Positions 50,994 through 62,919 of a stretch of DNA of 64,000 nt are shown one piece after another. Location: assembly GCA_036925085.1 (NCBI GenBank), contig JAUPFP010000016.1, forward strand, positions 3,186,903-3,250,902. Reading direction: 5' to 3'. The position numbers were made by a program, and so were the translations under genes. The notes below the pieces were generated by a model that saw only the letters and a program-made list of their open reading frames with translations, was not told the origin of the DNA and did no database searches. Each line of letters opens with the position of its first letter. The first letter of the stretch is position 1. Origin of the DNA: Brachycybe producta (lineage: Eukaryota > Arthropoda > Diplopoda > Playtdesmida > Andrognathidae).

Positions 50994-52547
50994 TGTTCAG
51001 AAAGAGTGTTCAAGTGTGAAGTTTTTTCTTCTTCTTGAATTTTGACTTATGTATGAGGCGTCGTTCATGCCAAAATGCCATATTATTTTGTAATAAATTG
51101 AATAATAATTATATCATAATATTTAGCCTAATAAACGCACACATTTTCTAGATTGATCTGCTTTGTTAGAATAAATTGGTGGTTTTCAACATTGTCTAGT
51201 GAAATAAACGCATTTATTTGAATGATTATAGGTATTGCAGGAGGCATTTTCAAGTGATTCTGACAGCGTTTTGTAACTTCTATGGCTTATAATTTGCATA
51301 ATTGCATAAATAATTTACATGTGATTGGCCCAATTCGTGCTTTAATTGGATCGGTTGTCAACTGTGTGAAAGTAAAAAAAAAAAAATTAAGTTCGTAAAA
51401 ACCTTCAAAAGGGTCAAATAACTCAAATTGTCAATCAACATTAAGAATAATTAATATCGATAATTATATGTATATATATAGTCGAGATGCGGATGGTAGT
51501 AAGAGAAAATAGGAAATGAGTCTTTTTAAATATCGGATATCGGATATTTATGATCTATTAATAAAGGAGTTACATTTTGTTTGTCTCCAGATATGACATT
51601 TGTTTGTAACTGTACACAAGACTGTTCAGAAATAGTAAATGCAAAAGTGCAAATGACATTAAACAACATGACTGAGTAACTTTTAGGAAACAAAATCTAC
51701 ATGTAATTATAATCTGCACTTATACAACTAGCAAATAACCTCCACGAGTAACTATCATTTTGAACTCTTGCAGTTATTCGTATTGGTTACAAGTAAAGTA
51801 ACTTACACGATTTTACGGTCGAAAAAGCGTCGATCGATCCCGCGGTCGGTAACCCCGGGCAAATTTCCGGCCAGCCGTGGGCAAAAGTGGGCTCACCGTG
51901 GTCAAAACTGGTCACGGTAGCTATACATTGAGAAACGGTAAAAAAAAAAGTTACTCCAACCGGGAGTAAACCCCTGACAAAATTATGACTTAGTTACATT
52001 TTGCATGCAACTCAAGTAACTTGGATTAGTGACTTAAAACACACGCAAATTTCTATGTGGAATGTAACTTAAAATCGTTACACTGTTTAAGTTTGTGTTA
52101 CTGAAAGTTATACTTATGGAAGTTCGACTCTAGGCTTAATTACTCTAGTAATCAACTTACAAGAGAAACCAACTGATTTATACAACAATAAATAAGACGA
52201 AAAATCGGATAGCACAAAATATAGTTTTCAGTTTGTTTCCTTAGAATGTGGCATAAAAATCTTTTAATACGAAATTCGTTTAACACGAAAAATATTTTCG
52301 TTCTTTCCATTTCGTGTGAAACGGTTTACACTATATTTAAAAGCAACTCTCTTGCTTAAGTTTTAACTTTAAAAAAAAGTATCTTGTGTTCTGTTTAAAT
52401 ATCACTCACTGATATATATTTATTTTGTAATTTTATCATAAGCAATAATCGAACAAAAAAAATTGATATCAGTTGGTCCAGGTAAGATGTTTTGTGAAAA
52501 CCGGATTATTCATTTCAGAAGTAAACACTATAAGGAGAAACTCGAAG

Positions 52548-52735
52548 GTGTTTTTATAAACTAGAAGGGTAGCTGAATCACTTAAGAATATTTCCATTTA
52601 CAAAATAAACCTTTTTGTGACCAAAAGTTAAAAAATCACCATTTTCAACCTCACGTAAAAAGTTTATTTTAAAAGATATCAAACATGAAAAAAACATTTA
52701 AGTGATAGAGCTACCCTTCTAGTTTCTAAAACACA
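52548..52735. repeat. foldback family A copy (near consensus)
   Basis: Consensus arm across copies: GAAACTAGAAGGGTAGCTGA, ATCACTTAAGAGTATTTTCA, TGTTGATATCTTTCAAAATA, AACTTTTTATG, then a short centre and the reverse complement. Total about 190 bases, with no coding capacity. Many copies are flanked farther out by CGAACTCTGGTTATTTTG or its complement, so the full element may be longer. Partial or one-armed copies are at about 1720, 10140, 13760, 24640, 35260, 36120, 45470, 54390 and 56370. Confidence 0.78.
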
Positions 52736-53573
52736 TTCAAGTTTCTCTCTCGCTTCATTTTGCACCTAAAAGAATAATCAGCGTTGGAGAGGCGTTTTTA
52801 ACACTTTAAAACCATCTTAAGTGTTTTTTTCTGTGTCATATTTTGAGAGTATGGATGTTGCCTGGAAACTGTTATCAACTTTTTATGATACTTATCATCA
52901 ATTTTAATAAACTTTTATTTCGAGATGAACATCAATATATATCATAATCATACATATGATACAATTACATACGCAATTTTTTAGCATAATATCTGTCGGT
53001 TCATTTATGCGTTGTTTACTTCGAAAATCTCAAACTGAACTATAATTTTGTACATCTTTGGTTCCAATGAGCCCGAAACGCATAACTAAAACTACAAAAT
53101 CTGACACAAAACACTTTTCTTGTGAAAGTTTTTTTTGTTTTGCCAGACATTCAAATAATTTTGCAATTTTTATGTCGTCTTTTTTACGATTGGTCAGTTT
53201 TCATCTTCTGATCTTATTTCGACCTTGACTTTGTTTTTTTTTCTCATTAATTTTATAAAATAAGTTAATTATTGGTCATTTTTATTTTGACACACGACCA
53301 CCTTTTTTTCTTTTTCTAACTACAGTCAGATTCAATTTTGCCTTGTTTCTATGTCAGTTAATTCAATTCAGAAAAGTATCTTTGACACTTTTGACACATG
53401 GTAACAAATTGGAGTTACCCGTTACTGCTGAAATTTACTCCTCCTGTATATTCGAGAAAAAAAAAACCAATCAATGAACATCATCGTTACTTCATACGAA
53501 CTACGAACTTGTTTTCTACAAAATGAAAAAAAAAAAAAATTTCTGATTAATAAATCTTGTTTCTATTGTTCAG

Positions 53574-56500
53574 GTGTCTGGTGTTGAAATGTTCTCAATT
53601 GAAATGTGGTTCGATTTTGCATCGTATCATCCGCCGTAACCTAAGTTCGAACCAGTTGGCCACAGCTTTACGTCCATTTTATTTTGCAGTACATCCGGAC
53701 CTATTTGGAAAACATCCCAAAGAAAGAGTTGAGTCGAATCAACATAAAATTAACTTCTTGTTAACTTGCAGGGTTAACAATCTCGTTCTTCCGAGAAGAA
53801 CAATTTTGTTGGGGGAAAAAATTCTCCATACTTTTCTGTAGAAATACGAGAAAAAAGCAAAAACAACAATTTTTTTTTTTTTGGAAAGTCATAAATTCTC
53901 CGAATGAAATTTTTGTTATCATCGTGCCCCTGTAGCTAAATGATTGTAACCCAAATTAATTTGACCTCAGTTGTGTTAGAAACTGCAATTTTCAATGAGG
54001 ATTTAATTTCAGTCACATTTTAATTATAATAATTATTTTTCCAGGATTTTTGTCAGTCAAGAGTGCGATTAGCTGTTAATGAAATTGAATTTGTTTACTA
54101 GAAAGTTTAACTCAACTTCTCAAGATCGAGGTTTTCTGAACTTGATTTTATCAGACAACAAACAATATATTTATTTCGAGGGTTCCAGTTTTTACATTTA
54201 GAAAAAAATGGATAAATGGTTTTGACTTGTTTTTAGCTTAATTGAGAAAATCTTTGGGTTCGTTCTAACCAGAGTACAAACATAACCTGTTCATAAAACA
54301 TCTTAAAAGTGATTTTAAAGTGTAAAAGCCCCTCGAACTCTTTGTTATTTTGTCTTTCTCAAGCAAAATTAAGAGAAACATGAAAGTGGTTTAGAATCTA
54401 GAGGAGTGTAGCTCATTACTATTAAGGGAATCCTGGTACCGTTCTAGTTTCTAACACACTTTCAATACCTCTTTAGTGTTACTCGTCTCAATCGCAGAAT
54501 AATTCGAAAATCAACTTTTCATAAAGTTTCTTATATAAGCTTGTAGTGTGTTGCTTTTATAGTTTTTGTTTAGATATTACAATTAGATATTTACAATGCG
54601 GCATCCAATTTAAATACCTCGTAATGTTTTTAGGCAATCAACGAAAACTCATTAAAACAACTGACAGCTTACTTAGAAATGGTTCAACAAAAAAGAGCCG
54701 TTCGACCGACAAAGTTTAAATTCTATCTGAGGCAGCCATCGACACCTGTCAAAAAATCACTTCTAGTAGGTCTGTGTACGAATAATTAATACTTGGAAAT
54801 TTGAATAACAAGAATGAAATCCAAAGACAACGAGTTTTTACTCTTTTTTTTTTGTTTGTTTCTGAAGAGGAAGAGGGCCTTAAGGCCGTCGACATCGCTC
54901 TTCCGAGTCACGACATCAGGATAGCCGTCCATCACATTTTGAAATCCTGTGATATTTCGACCTCTTATTTAGACAATCTACCTGTTTCCATTTCAAAAGT
55001 GGAGCAATCGTCATCCGGAGTCGTTTGGAGCCGGTTCCATTTCTATGCTAAAGAGACTGCGGACGTTAGAGACTTTGGAGTCGATGATGTTGAACGTCAG
55101 ATATATAGAAAACCTATCGAAACATTAGGGTAAACTTGAGTATCTTTGAACTCTCTGATTATTCGGACTTTTGGGAGCAAACTTAAGAGAAACTTGAAAG
55201 TGTTTTAGAAATTAGAAGAGTAGTTCAAGTTGATATCTTTTTAAATAAGCTTTTGTCAGTTGAAAATGATCCAACTTTAAGCAGAGGATATCTTTTTATT
55301 TTTGTCTAGGAAAAGTTTATTTTGTAAGATATCTAGATGAAAATACTATTAACTGCTTCAACTACTATTCTAGTTTCTAACACACTTTCAATTTGACCTT
55401 AGTGTCGCTCCTAAAACGTAAAATAAACAAGAGTTCTGTGATTATATTGAACGAAGGTCCGGTTTTCTAGGTCCTGGTTGTTAAAGAATAACGAAATTGC
55501 TCGACGAAAACTCGAAGCAACGAAACCAATCAGAGAAGAAACCGATCGCTTACAATACAAATTGTGCCATCATGTCGGAATTAAAGAAATTCTTTGGAGT
55601 TGCGGCTGGGGAATTGCTCATTTTAAAGGATGTCTTCAAAGCTTGGATTCTTTACGTCAGCATCATCCAGAAGTCCTGAAAAATTTACACGGTTTGCATT
55701 TTTCTTCAGCAAAAACATAAAATGTCGTGAAACTTAACTATTTGAACTACGAACTTTTTAAGGACGAACTGTTGTCTTCGGAAGTATGACGGGCGTTAAC
55801 TTGGATGGACATATCATTTTGAGTAGTAGCGATGTTCGTAACAGCTGGTTAGAGCTAATAAAGAGTGTAAAACAGGAAGATATAACACGACAACGAATAC
55901 CGGCTGTCGAGTTAGCCGTTTCTCGTGTTTTTAGAGACATAAGAGGTATGCAAAATTTATTAGCTCATCAGATTCATTCACATGTCGTTTCTCATGACAG
56001 TCTTACAGTTGTTCACAGGAAGTTTCAACCTGCCATTGCACCAAATACTTACGAAAGTCGTCTTCGAATGCTTTCGGCATCTCTTGCCGATTTCTGGGTG
56101 AAAAATGGATATCCTCGCTCGTGGCCACAGTCTCTAAACTCTTTTCAACTCGTTGTCGAATGGTAGTGACCATTGCAAAATTATACAAAAACATTCAAAA
56201 TCAAATTCGAATATAATTTATGGAAATATATTTTGCATTTTAGAAAGTAACTTAAGAAGAGAATGACAATTTTTAGAAAGTAGACCAAATGAATCACTTA
56301 TTATTCTTATGTGTTAACGGCTATTGAACTCTGGTTATTTTGTCTTGCAGAAACAAAATTAAAAGTTGAAAGTATTTTTTTAGAAACTAGAAGGGTACTT
56401 CAATCACTTAAGGTCCTTAGTATTGCTCTTCTAAAATACAGATTAACCAGTTAGAAAAATCAGCTGTTTATAAAACATCTTAAAAGTTTTTTCAAGATAC

Positions 56501-57031
56501 AAAATGACCAGTATCCAAAGTGAAATGAACTTTCATGTACTTATTTAATGACAGTTCTTTCTTTTGTCTTTTTCGTATGCTATCTGAAGCGACGCTAGTC
56601 CTTTGATGTTGACGCCAACTGGTCAATTCATTGTTCCTGCCTCATGCCCAGCCTCACTTATTGCAAATTTTTTCACCGAAAACTTGGTTGAAGCGAACCA
56701 AAGACTTCTTTCATACAAGCAGTAAACTAGTTTCATCTTTTTTGGGAAGAGGTTTCTTTACTTTTATAATGTTGACTTGATTTTATTATGTTTCAGAAAT
56801 AAGAGAGAAGAAATAATTCTTCACAATCTTTGTATGAATGAGCTCGGTTTAAAAGTACTTCATAAAGATGACAATGTAACTCCCGACAGAATGATTCAAT
56901 GCTTGCAGAGGCTGTTGAATCGGAAAGAGCAACTTAGAGACGTTTTCACGGGAACTCGTATCAACGTGACACATTTCTACTCCGTACTGGAAGACGGTGA
57001 AATGTGTTTACCATGGAACTGGGTCGAGTGA
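53574..57031 (+). CDS. TCAIM: TCAIM-like mitochondrial protein (first coding exon not located)
   Basis: Homologue of T-cell activation inhibitor, mitochondrial (DUF4460 and DUF4461 regions), a conserved animal mitochondrial protein whose biochemical role is poorly known. Exons 53574-53727, 54634-54765, 54870-55129, 55471-55691, 55763-55945, 56009-56162, 56599-56721 and 56797-57031, all phase-consistent. Diagnostic segments are ALRPFYFAVHPDLFGKHP in the first exon seen, INENSLKQLTAYLEM in the next, WGIAHFKGCLQSL in the fourth, and THFYSVLEDGEMCLPWNW just before the stop. The N-terminal part is basic and hydrophobic (KCGSILHRIIRRN), as expected of a mitochondrial presequence, but no ATG precedes it in this exon; the exon starts one base before a full codon after a good acceptor, so a short upstream exon must supply the start. 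Intron 55946-56008 is 63 bases, in frame and stop-free. The gene converges with IMPA1; 466 bases separate the two stop codons. Confidence 0.9.
55199..55388. repeat. foldback family A copy in TCAIM intron
   Basis: TTTTAGAAATTAGAAGAGTA opens it and TTCTAGTTTCTAACACACTT closes it, with GATATCTTTTTAAATAAGCT facing TTTGTAAGATATCTAGATGA. Confidence 0.7.
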
Positions 57032-57046
57032 TTTAAAATGAAGTGA

Positions 57047-57052
57047 AATAAA
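57047..57052 (+). promoter_or_regulatory. polyadenylation signal of the TCAIM-like gene
   Basis: Canonical AATAAA fifteen bases after the stop codon of the TCAIM-like gene, followed by a T-rich stretch. The implied 3' untranslated region is very short. Confidence 0.6.
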
Positions 57053-57497
57053 ATGTTTTAATCTATATTACTTCGAGTTAATTTAAAAGTTACACGATGT
57101 TAATGGCCGCTAAATGTAAAAAACAAAGGGAATGAATTAATTAAAATTGTGGATTGAAAGTATTTTAGAGAATTGAAATAGTAAAAGAATCGTATAATGA
57201 CAATTTTAATACTAAAATCTTTAATAACGAAAGACAGAATAAAATTAATTCGAGGGGCTTTTGTACTTTACAACCAGTTATCTGTTGCTGTTTTTAATCA
57301 AATCTTCGTAAATATACTACATTAAACAAATATACGACACATTACAATTACAATTCTGTAATTACACGGGCCACTGTGGCGTTTACCGATAATATCCATC
57401 ATAATAATAACAAACGAAACTAGAACCTGAATAGTGAAACCCGTTCACAAGGAATTACTCGAAAGACTCACACTGAAAGATTTAGAAATTCGGCTGT

Positions 57498-60440
57498 TTA
57501 GTCTCTTTCCAAAGTCAAATTCTTCTTAATCTGTTTCCCAATAGAGTCAACGAGTGGTTTTGATGAGCCACAAAGCATTCGACGTGACATAAGATCAAGT
57601 GGTCCACCTTGAAATTTGTATAATACATATTAAGCAAGTTTCATTTTCACGAGCTTCTCTCTTAAGCATTCGGTTACCATCGGGATCGACAACAACTCCT
57701 CCGGCCTCGCGAACGATCAGATCACCAGCTGCAATGTCCCAACAGTGAACTCCAAACTCAAAGTACGCGTCCGCAGCTCCACTAGCGACGTGGCACATAT
57801 TTAATGCGGCCGAACCCATGGAACGTACCCTTAAAAACAGATTAACAGAATTTCTTTAGACTTTTCAAAGGGATAGAATTTTTTTTTTAATTCCTCCCAG
57901 TTTTTAAGAAACAACTTATAAGGTGAAGTTGAAAGTGTTTGAAACTAGAAGTGTTAAAAAAAATAACAATGTTTTATGAACGGCTGATCTTTTGACTAAA
58001 GAGAAAGTGAAAATATGTTAGAAACTAGAACGGCAGCTGAATCACTTAATAGTTCATGTTAGCATCTTTCAAAATGAACATCTTATCATAGTTTATTATA
58101 AATATAGGAGACGATGTAACGAGATAATATAATTATCATTTTCAAACTGCTTTCAAAAGTTTATTTTTAAAGATATCAACGTAAAATTACTCTTAGCACC
58201 TTTTTTTCACCTCTTCTAGTTTCCAGCACCTTCAATTTCACTGCTTCTAAGAAATTAGCACACAAAAGCTTTAGGACTTTCTTTGCGGATGAAGAACAAA
58301 AATAATCAAGTTTTTTGAGGTTTTAATTTTATTGATTTTACCCGTGACAAAGTGGCAACAATGCCATGAAATTCGTGAAAACATTGTCCATCTTTTCAGA
58401 ATCACGAGCGTTTCCGGCTTCAAAAAATATCAGCGATTGTGAAATATCTGCAATTACGTGAAAATATTAAACATTTTATTGATGTTAGAATTTCTTTTAA
58501 AAAGTAAAAAAACCTTCTTGGTTTGACACGTTAAGTTTCGTTTCGTTACAAAACGCTCCTTGTCCAAGACGAGCAGTAAACATTTGGTCCAAGATTGCAT
58601 TGTAAACGATTCCAATCACGATCTGAAAAGAAATAAAGAAAAGAGAAACCTTATAATCGATCGCTATTAAGATGTATATTTTTTTTTACAATTTAAACAA
58701 CCTCTTTATTGATAGCCAATGCTATGGAAACTGCAACATACGGAAATCTACTCAAGAAGAATGTATTGTATGCAGAAAAAGAATGAGACAAAACGGGGAT
58801 ATCGAAGATACAAACCCATGAACAAAATTCATCGTTCCGTCCACTGGATCGATGATCCATGTTGGAACATCCGTTAATTCACTCTTTATTCCGGCAGCTG
58901 TCGATTCTTCACCAATAAATCTTGCATTTATGAATGGATAAGAAATCAAAATTAAATTGTTTTATGAAATAGCTGATTTTTTAAGTCTTGATTATTTATG
59001 TCTTTCACAATAAAATTGAAAGTAACTAAAAGTGTTTCAGAAACTAGAAGGGTAGCTCAACCAGTTAAGAGTATTTTTAATATTGATAAATTTCAAAATA
59101 TACATTTTTATAGACAAAAATTAAAAAATAAATATCTGTTTAAAATTGGGTGATTTTCAAAGTCACATAAAAAGCTTATTTTGAAAGATATCAACATGAA
59201 AATTATTCTCAAGTCAGTTAAGTGATGTCTAGTTTCTAGACCACGTTCAAGTTTCTCACCCTTTTACGGGTCAGGATAAAAAGATGAACGAATGAACGGG
59301 ATGAACATTGGGGTAACTCTAAAACCCGACACAGAATGCATATAGAATTAGATGAACACCCTATTTTAATTAATGAACACACATTTTAACGGAATGAACA
59401 GAGAGAAATAAAAGGATGAACATACTTTAAAGGGATGAACATGGTTTTAGAGGGGATGAACATGGTTTTATGGGGTTAGGTTCGGTTCGGTTACCTAACC
59501 TAACCTAAACTAACCCATGTTCATCCCCTCTAAAACCATGTTCATCCCTTTAAAGAATGTTCATCCTTTTATTTCTCTGTTCATCCCTTTAAAATGTGTG
59601 TTCATCCATGATATAGTGTTCATTTTATTCTATATGCATTCTGTGTCGGGTTTTAGAGTTACCCCAATGTTCATCCCGTTCATTCGTTCATCTTTTTATC
59701 CTGACCCTCCTTTTGCACTTGCACTTTGAACTTAAACTTTAAAACACAGAAAAACCCTTGAGTAGTCGTGAATAAGGATTTTTTCTATGTTAGAACCCTT
59801 GTTGAAAGGATTCAAAGTTGAAATTTAAAAGCGTTCACAGACGAGCAACATTTAGTGGTCGAAAAGCATTGCAAAAAGTGGTCGGTGTGTGGCCAAAACC
59901 GACCACTCAATTCGATTTTAGTCGACCACTTTTTGCTATTCCAAACGGTAGTCAACTCGAGTGATCGATTTCTGCCACATATGCGACCACTTCTTACAAC
60001 CCATCTCGACCACTAAAAGCGGCTCCATCTGTGAACGTTCTAAGGGCCAATTAAGTTTTCTTCTTGAATTTTTGATATTAAAACCTGTGTTCTGGAAACT
60101 TTTTCTTGAGGCTGGAAATGAGAAGTTTCTCCACCTCCTTGTCAGTTTCAGTGACCAAATCCACCTGACTGGCTTTTATTTCCACGTTCTTCTTTTCCTT
60201 CCACGCGGTCTTAATCACCTGTCAATCATTTTTTTTTAGTTATATGTAAATTACATAGTACCCTCTAAACACTTAGCAGAAACACGTGGCCAATAACACG
60301 CACCGGGCGTGGACAAACATTTGATGAGATGGTAAATATGTGTCAAATTAATTAGGAAATTCTTCAATATAATTTACCTCCCCAGCCTCTCTTGTGAGAT
60401 CCACGACTGTAGTAAAGTATAAATCCAAATCAGCTGACAT
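57498..60440 (-). CDS. IMPA1: inositol monophosphatase (complete, 8 exons)
   Basis: Mg2+-dependent, lithium-sensitive phosphatase that releases free myo-inositol from inositol monophosphates for phosphoinositide recycling. Exons 60440-60378, 60218-60085, 58920-58816, 58747-58702, 58622-58514, 58447-58342, 57829-57678 and 57607-57498 encode 274 residues, against about 277 in mammals. Metal ligands are in FIGEES (Glu), [14 protein letters not shown] (two Asp) and [14 protein letters not shown] (Asp). The motif reads DGTMNF where most family members have DGTTNF, DGTSNF or DGTCNF; whether Met there alters activity cannot be told from sequence. The start ATG opens [15 protein letters not shown], matching the usual helix-1 start, and exon borders fit the animal IMPA1 pattern. 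Intron 2 (60084-58921) carries three repeats, including a 440-base palindrome. IMPA2 is an alternative name if the lineage split predates it. Confidence 0.96.
58012..58232. repeat. foldback family A copy in IMPA1 intron
   Basis: GAAACTAGAACGGCAGCTGA at the start, CTCTTCTAGTTTCCAGCACC at the end, AAAGATATCAACGTAAAATT in the right arm. Confidence 0.68.
59033..59245. repeat. foldback family A copy in IMPA1 intron 2
   Basis: TTTCAGAAACTAGAAGGGTA opens it; GAAAGATATCAACATGAAAA is in the right arm; closes GTCTAGTTTCTAGACC. Directly abuts the 440-base palindrome. Confidence 0.72.
59268..59707. repeat. 440-bp palindrome of repeated GATGAAC words
   Basis: Arms of about 205 bases are inverted copies (GGGTCAGGATAAAAAGATGA at the left edge, TCATCTTTTTATCCTGACCC at the right). 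Each arm has about eight spaced copies of GATGAAC or AATGAAC. The centre (about 59473-59517) is GGTTAG/CTAACC repeats. It lies in IMPA1 intron 2. Confidence 0.85.
59831..60040. mobile_element. palindromic MITE, GACCAC family, copy 4
   Basis: Begins GCGTTCACAGACGAGCAAC and ends ATCTGTGAACGTTC, with TTTAGTGGTCGAAAAG matched by TCTCGACCACTAAAAGC. The best preserved copy. In IMPA1 intron 2. Confidence 0.75.
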
Positions 60441-60547
60441 ATTTGTTATAAATTCAAGCAACAAAAACGAGAAATGTGCCCAAAAAGAGTGTGTGACTCC
60501 AACAAGATCAGTTGCTAAATCAGCTGATCTTTGAACTTGTTAACCAG

Positions 60548-60771
60548 CGTTAGGTTGGCCCATTAGTATTAGCAGAGCGCAAGCGTATTGCCATCTTATT
60601 GTTTTATATAAGAAAGTGATTGCAGATTCGCGTTAGCAGCGCCATCTATTGATCACCAATGGAAACTGCCGATGAGACGTTCCCCATAGGAAACCTATAT
60701 AAAATCCTATATAAAACGATAAGATGGCAATACGCATGCGCTCTGCTAATACTAATGGGCTAACGCTAGTA
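60548..60771. mobile_element. MITE upstream of IMPA1
   Basis: Left arm CCCATTAGTATTAGCAGAGC then GCAAGCGTATTGCCATCTTA; right arm TAAGATGGCAATACGCATGC then GCTCTGCTAATACTAATGGG, inverted over about 60 bases and bounded by CGTTAG and CTAACG. It starts about 110 bases upstream of the IMPA1 ATG, so it may touch the promoter. Confidence 0.78.
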
Positions 60772-62419
60772 CTTGACAAGGTTAAACCGTCTAGCCAGGC
60801 GACAAACGCGTGTCGAGTATTCTTTATGTATTTCCCCATCTTGAGAAGATGCATCTGACATCAGTGGGGTTGACGTAAAATTTAGGTTTCATTTTGTCTG
60901 ATAGAAAAGGGATGACATCAAACGTTCCCAATAGTTTAAACAAAAGTTTTTTTTTTGCCTTCTTTTGTTATTGTTTTTTTTTTTATACCAAATAAAAAAG
61001 CCCCCCCCCCCCCCGGTATAAGGTGAACAATATAGTCACTACAATGTAGAGTGTAGCTTGTGACGTCAGAAGAAACCGCCTTGAAGCACTTAATGTAATT
61101 CATACATTTAATAAAAAAACGAACAGGACGGGTCATCCAATATGGCGTCATGATTTTATCATAATCTAAACGTAAATGCCGCCATGTGTGTCTACCCATT
61201 TCGAATCGAAATCATAACTAAATTGCGTCAGTATGACTCAGTAATGCCTATTCAGTTATTCCATGAGGACCATGGTCCATGAGTCCATGACTATTAAAAA
61301 CTTTCTTTTTATGGCCCTAGATGGCGGTAATGTGCTCGAAAATATCAAGGGGGGGGGGGGGGGTTAGAATAAGCCAATACCGATATTTATCGATACTTTC
61401 TTTTGTAATTATTATATTAGTTTTATTTTTCTAGTTATGAATTATTTTTTTTCCCCCCCTCAAGTCTTTTATATTTTCTTTAATTCTTCGTTGCGTTTTT
61501 GACAACACAAAAGTAAGTTCATTTGAATACCGTAATTTAAATCACAAGCATTTTTTTTATTTTTTAGTAAATTTTGTGATAAGATTCAAGAGTTATTTTA
61601 AAATTGACCTTTGACCTCATCTGGCTGCAAAAATTCTTTGTACATATAAGAAGAGTATAGATATTTGTGGTTACCGTCTTGGTGATGATGATGTAAGTAC
61701 AACAAAAATACTGAAAAAAAAATTGTGCAAAAAATTTTTTTTAATATTGATTTGACTCCATATATGAAAATCTGCAGAAATAATGATTTTTAACCTTTTG
61801 AAATTGCATTGTGTATATAAAAAAAAACAGAAATTGTTTTCATTTTAATTTGCCAAGTAAAAAAACTACAAACAATAAGAATTGACATCATTATTTCTGC
61901 ATAATCCAAAACAACTTTTATATAAAAAAAATTGAACTAAAAGAAAACTCAAAACTTAATAAAACTTAAAATAACACAGAACATTTAGTTCTATATAATA
62001 TGATGAAATGAATGAAGACTTATTTATATTAAAACATATCTATTAAATTTGTTCTCATACAAAAAATTTACAAAAAAAAAAAACCTGTCTTATTTTGAAT
62101 GTCAGGTTAATTCTTTCGCTTAGCAGCCACTTAACCTCTATGCAGGAGGAGGTTGTGTAACGTTTTCGCCTTATTTCGCATCTTTGGCGCAATCAGTATA
62201 ACACCTGAACAGCTTTCGATTAGAGGCTATATCGTGGCTGCTAATCAAAAAAAAAATACCCGAATGTCATGATTTCAACATAAAGAATTGAAACGAGCAA
62301 ATTATTTTTGGTCACTTTCAAAAATTAAATGAAAAAAAAAAATTTACTCATTTTAAACTGCTTTTAATTGGTTTTAAAGTGTAAACGCAACGCGAACAAA
62401 ATAAAGAAAAAACTATAAA

Positions 62420-62610
62420 GTGTTTTAGAAATGATAAGGATATTTTCATGTTAAAGATATTTCAAAATAAACTTTGTAAAAAAAAAATTACAAAACATTG
62501 TCTGAAAATAGGGGTCATTTTCCGAACTCACATAAAAAGTTTATTTTAAAAGATATCAAACATGGAAGAAATACCCTTAAGTGATTCAGAGCTACCCCTT
62601 CTAGTTTCTC
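62420..62610. repeat. foldback family A copy
   Basis: TGTTTTAGAAATGATAAGGA at the start; right arm AAAAGATATCAAACATGG; closes GCTACCCCTTCTAGTTTCTC. Confidence 0.7.
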
Positions 62611-62919
62611 TTCATTTTGCTCCTGAAAATCAGAAATCGCAAAATAAGCCGTTCATAAAAAGATAAAATTATGAAAGTTATTTTTATTTTTTTTGGTGTT
62701 TTTTTTTTTTTAAAAAAAACCCACACAAAAAAGTTAAATTTGAACAATAATTTCAAAACGTCTGAAAATTTCGCATAACAGAACAGTAAATATCTATTAT
62801 CATAATTGCTCGTTATCACTGCAATGTCATTTTTATGTGTAACCTCTATCTACTGTTAAAAGTTATACAACTATAACAGTAGATAGGTTACACTTAAATA
62901 CGTGACAACCAAATGAGGC

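Larger units (their letters stand above)
47902..53573. other. repeat-rich spacer before the TCAIM-like gene
   Basis: Contains four foldback copies, the nested elements at 49592-50310 and the MITE at 50790. A small GC-richer island at about 51830-51915 (CGATCGATCCCGCGG, CCCCGGG) has no recognised function. The missing first TCAIM exon should be near its right end. Confidence 0.55.

Noticed and set aside
52850..52890. Candidate first exon of the TCAIM-like gene beginning with ATG at about 52854
   Set aside because: The phase would fit, but the peptide is too short and unsupported to distinguish from chance, and it lies about 700 bases from the next exon.
55786..56166. Single 126-residue exon reading through 55946-56008
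   Set aside because: A GT donor and a good acceptor bound a 63-base segment, and removing it restores the family pattern (IRVVHRKFQP). Kept as a possible retained-intron isoform.
60936..61199. 87-residue minus-strand open frame
   Set aside because: Crosses a poly-C run and a TGACGTCA repeat fragment; composition and context indicate repeat sequence, not a gene.
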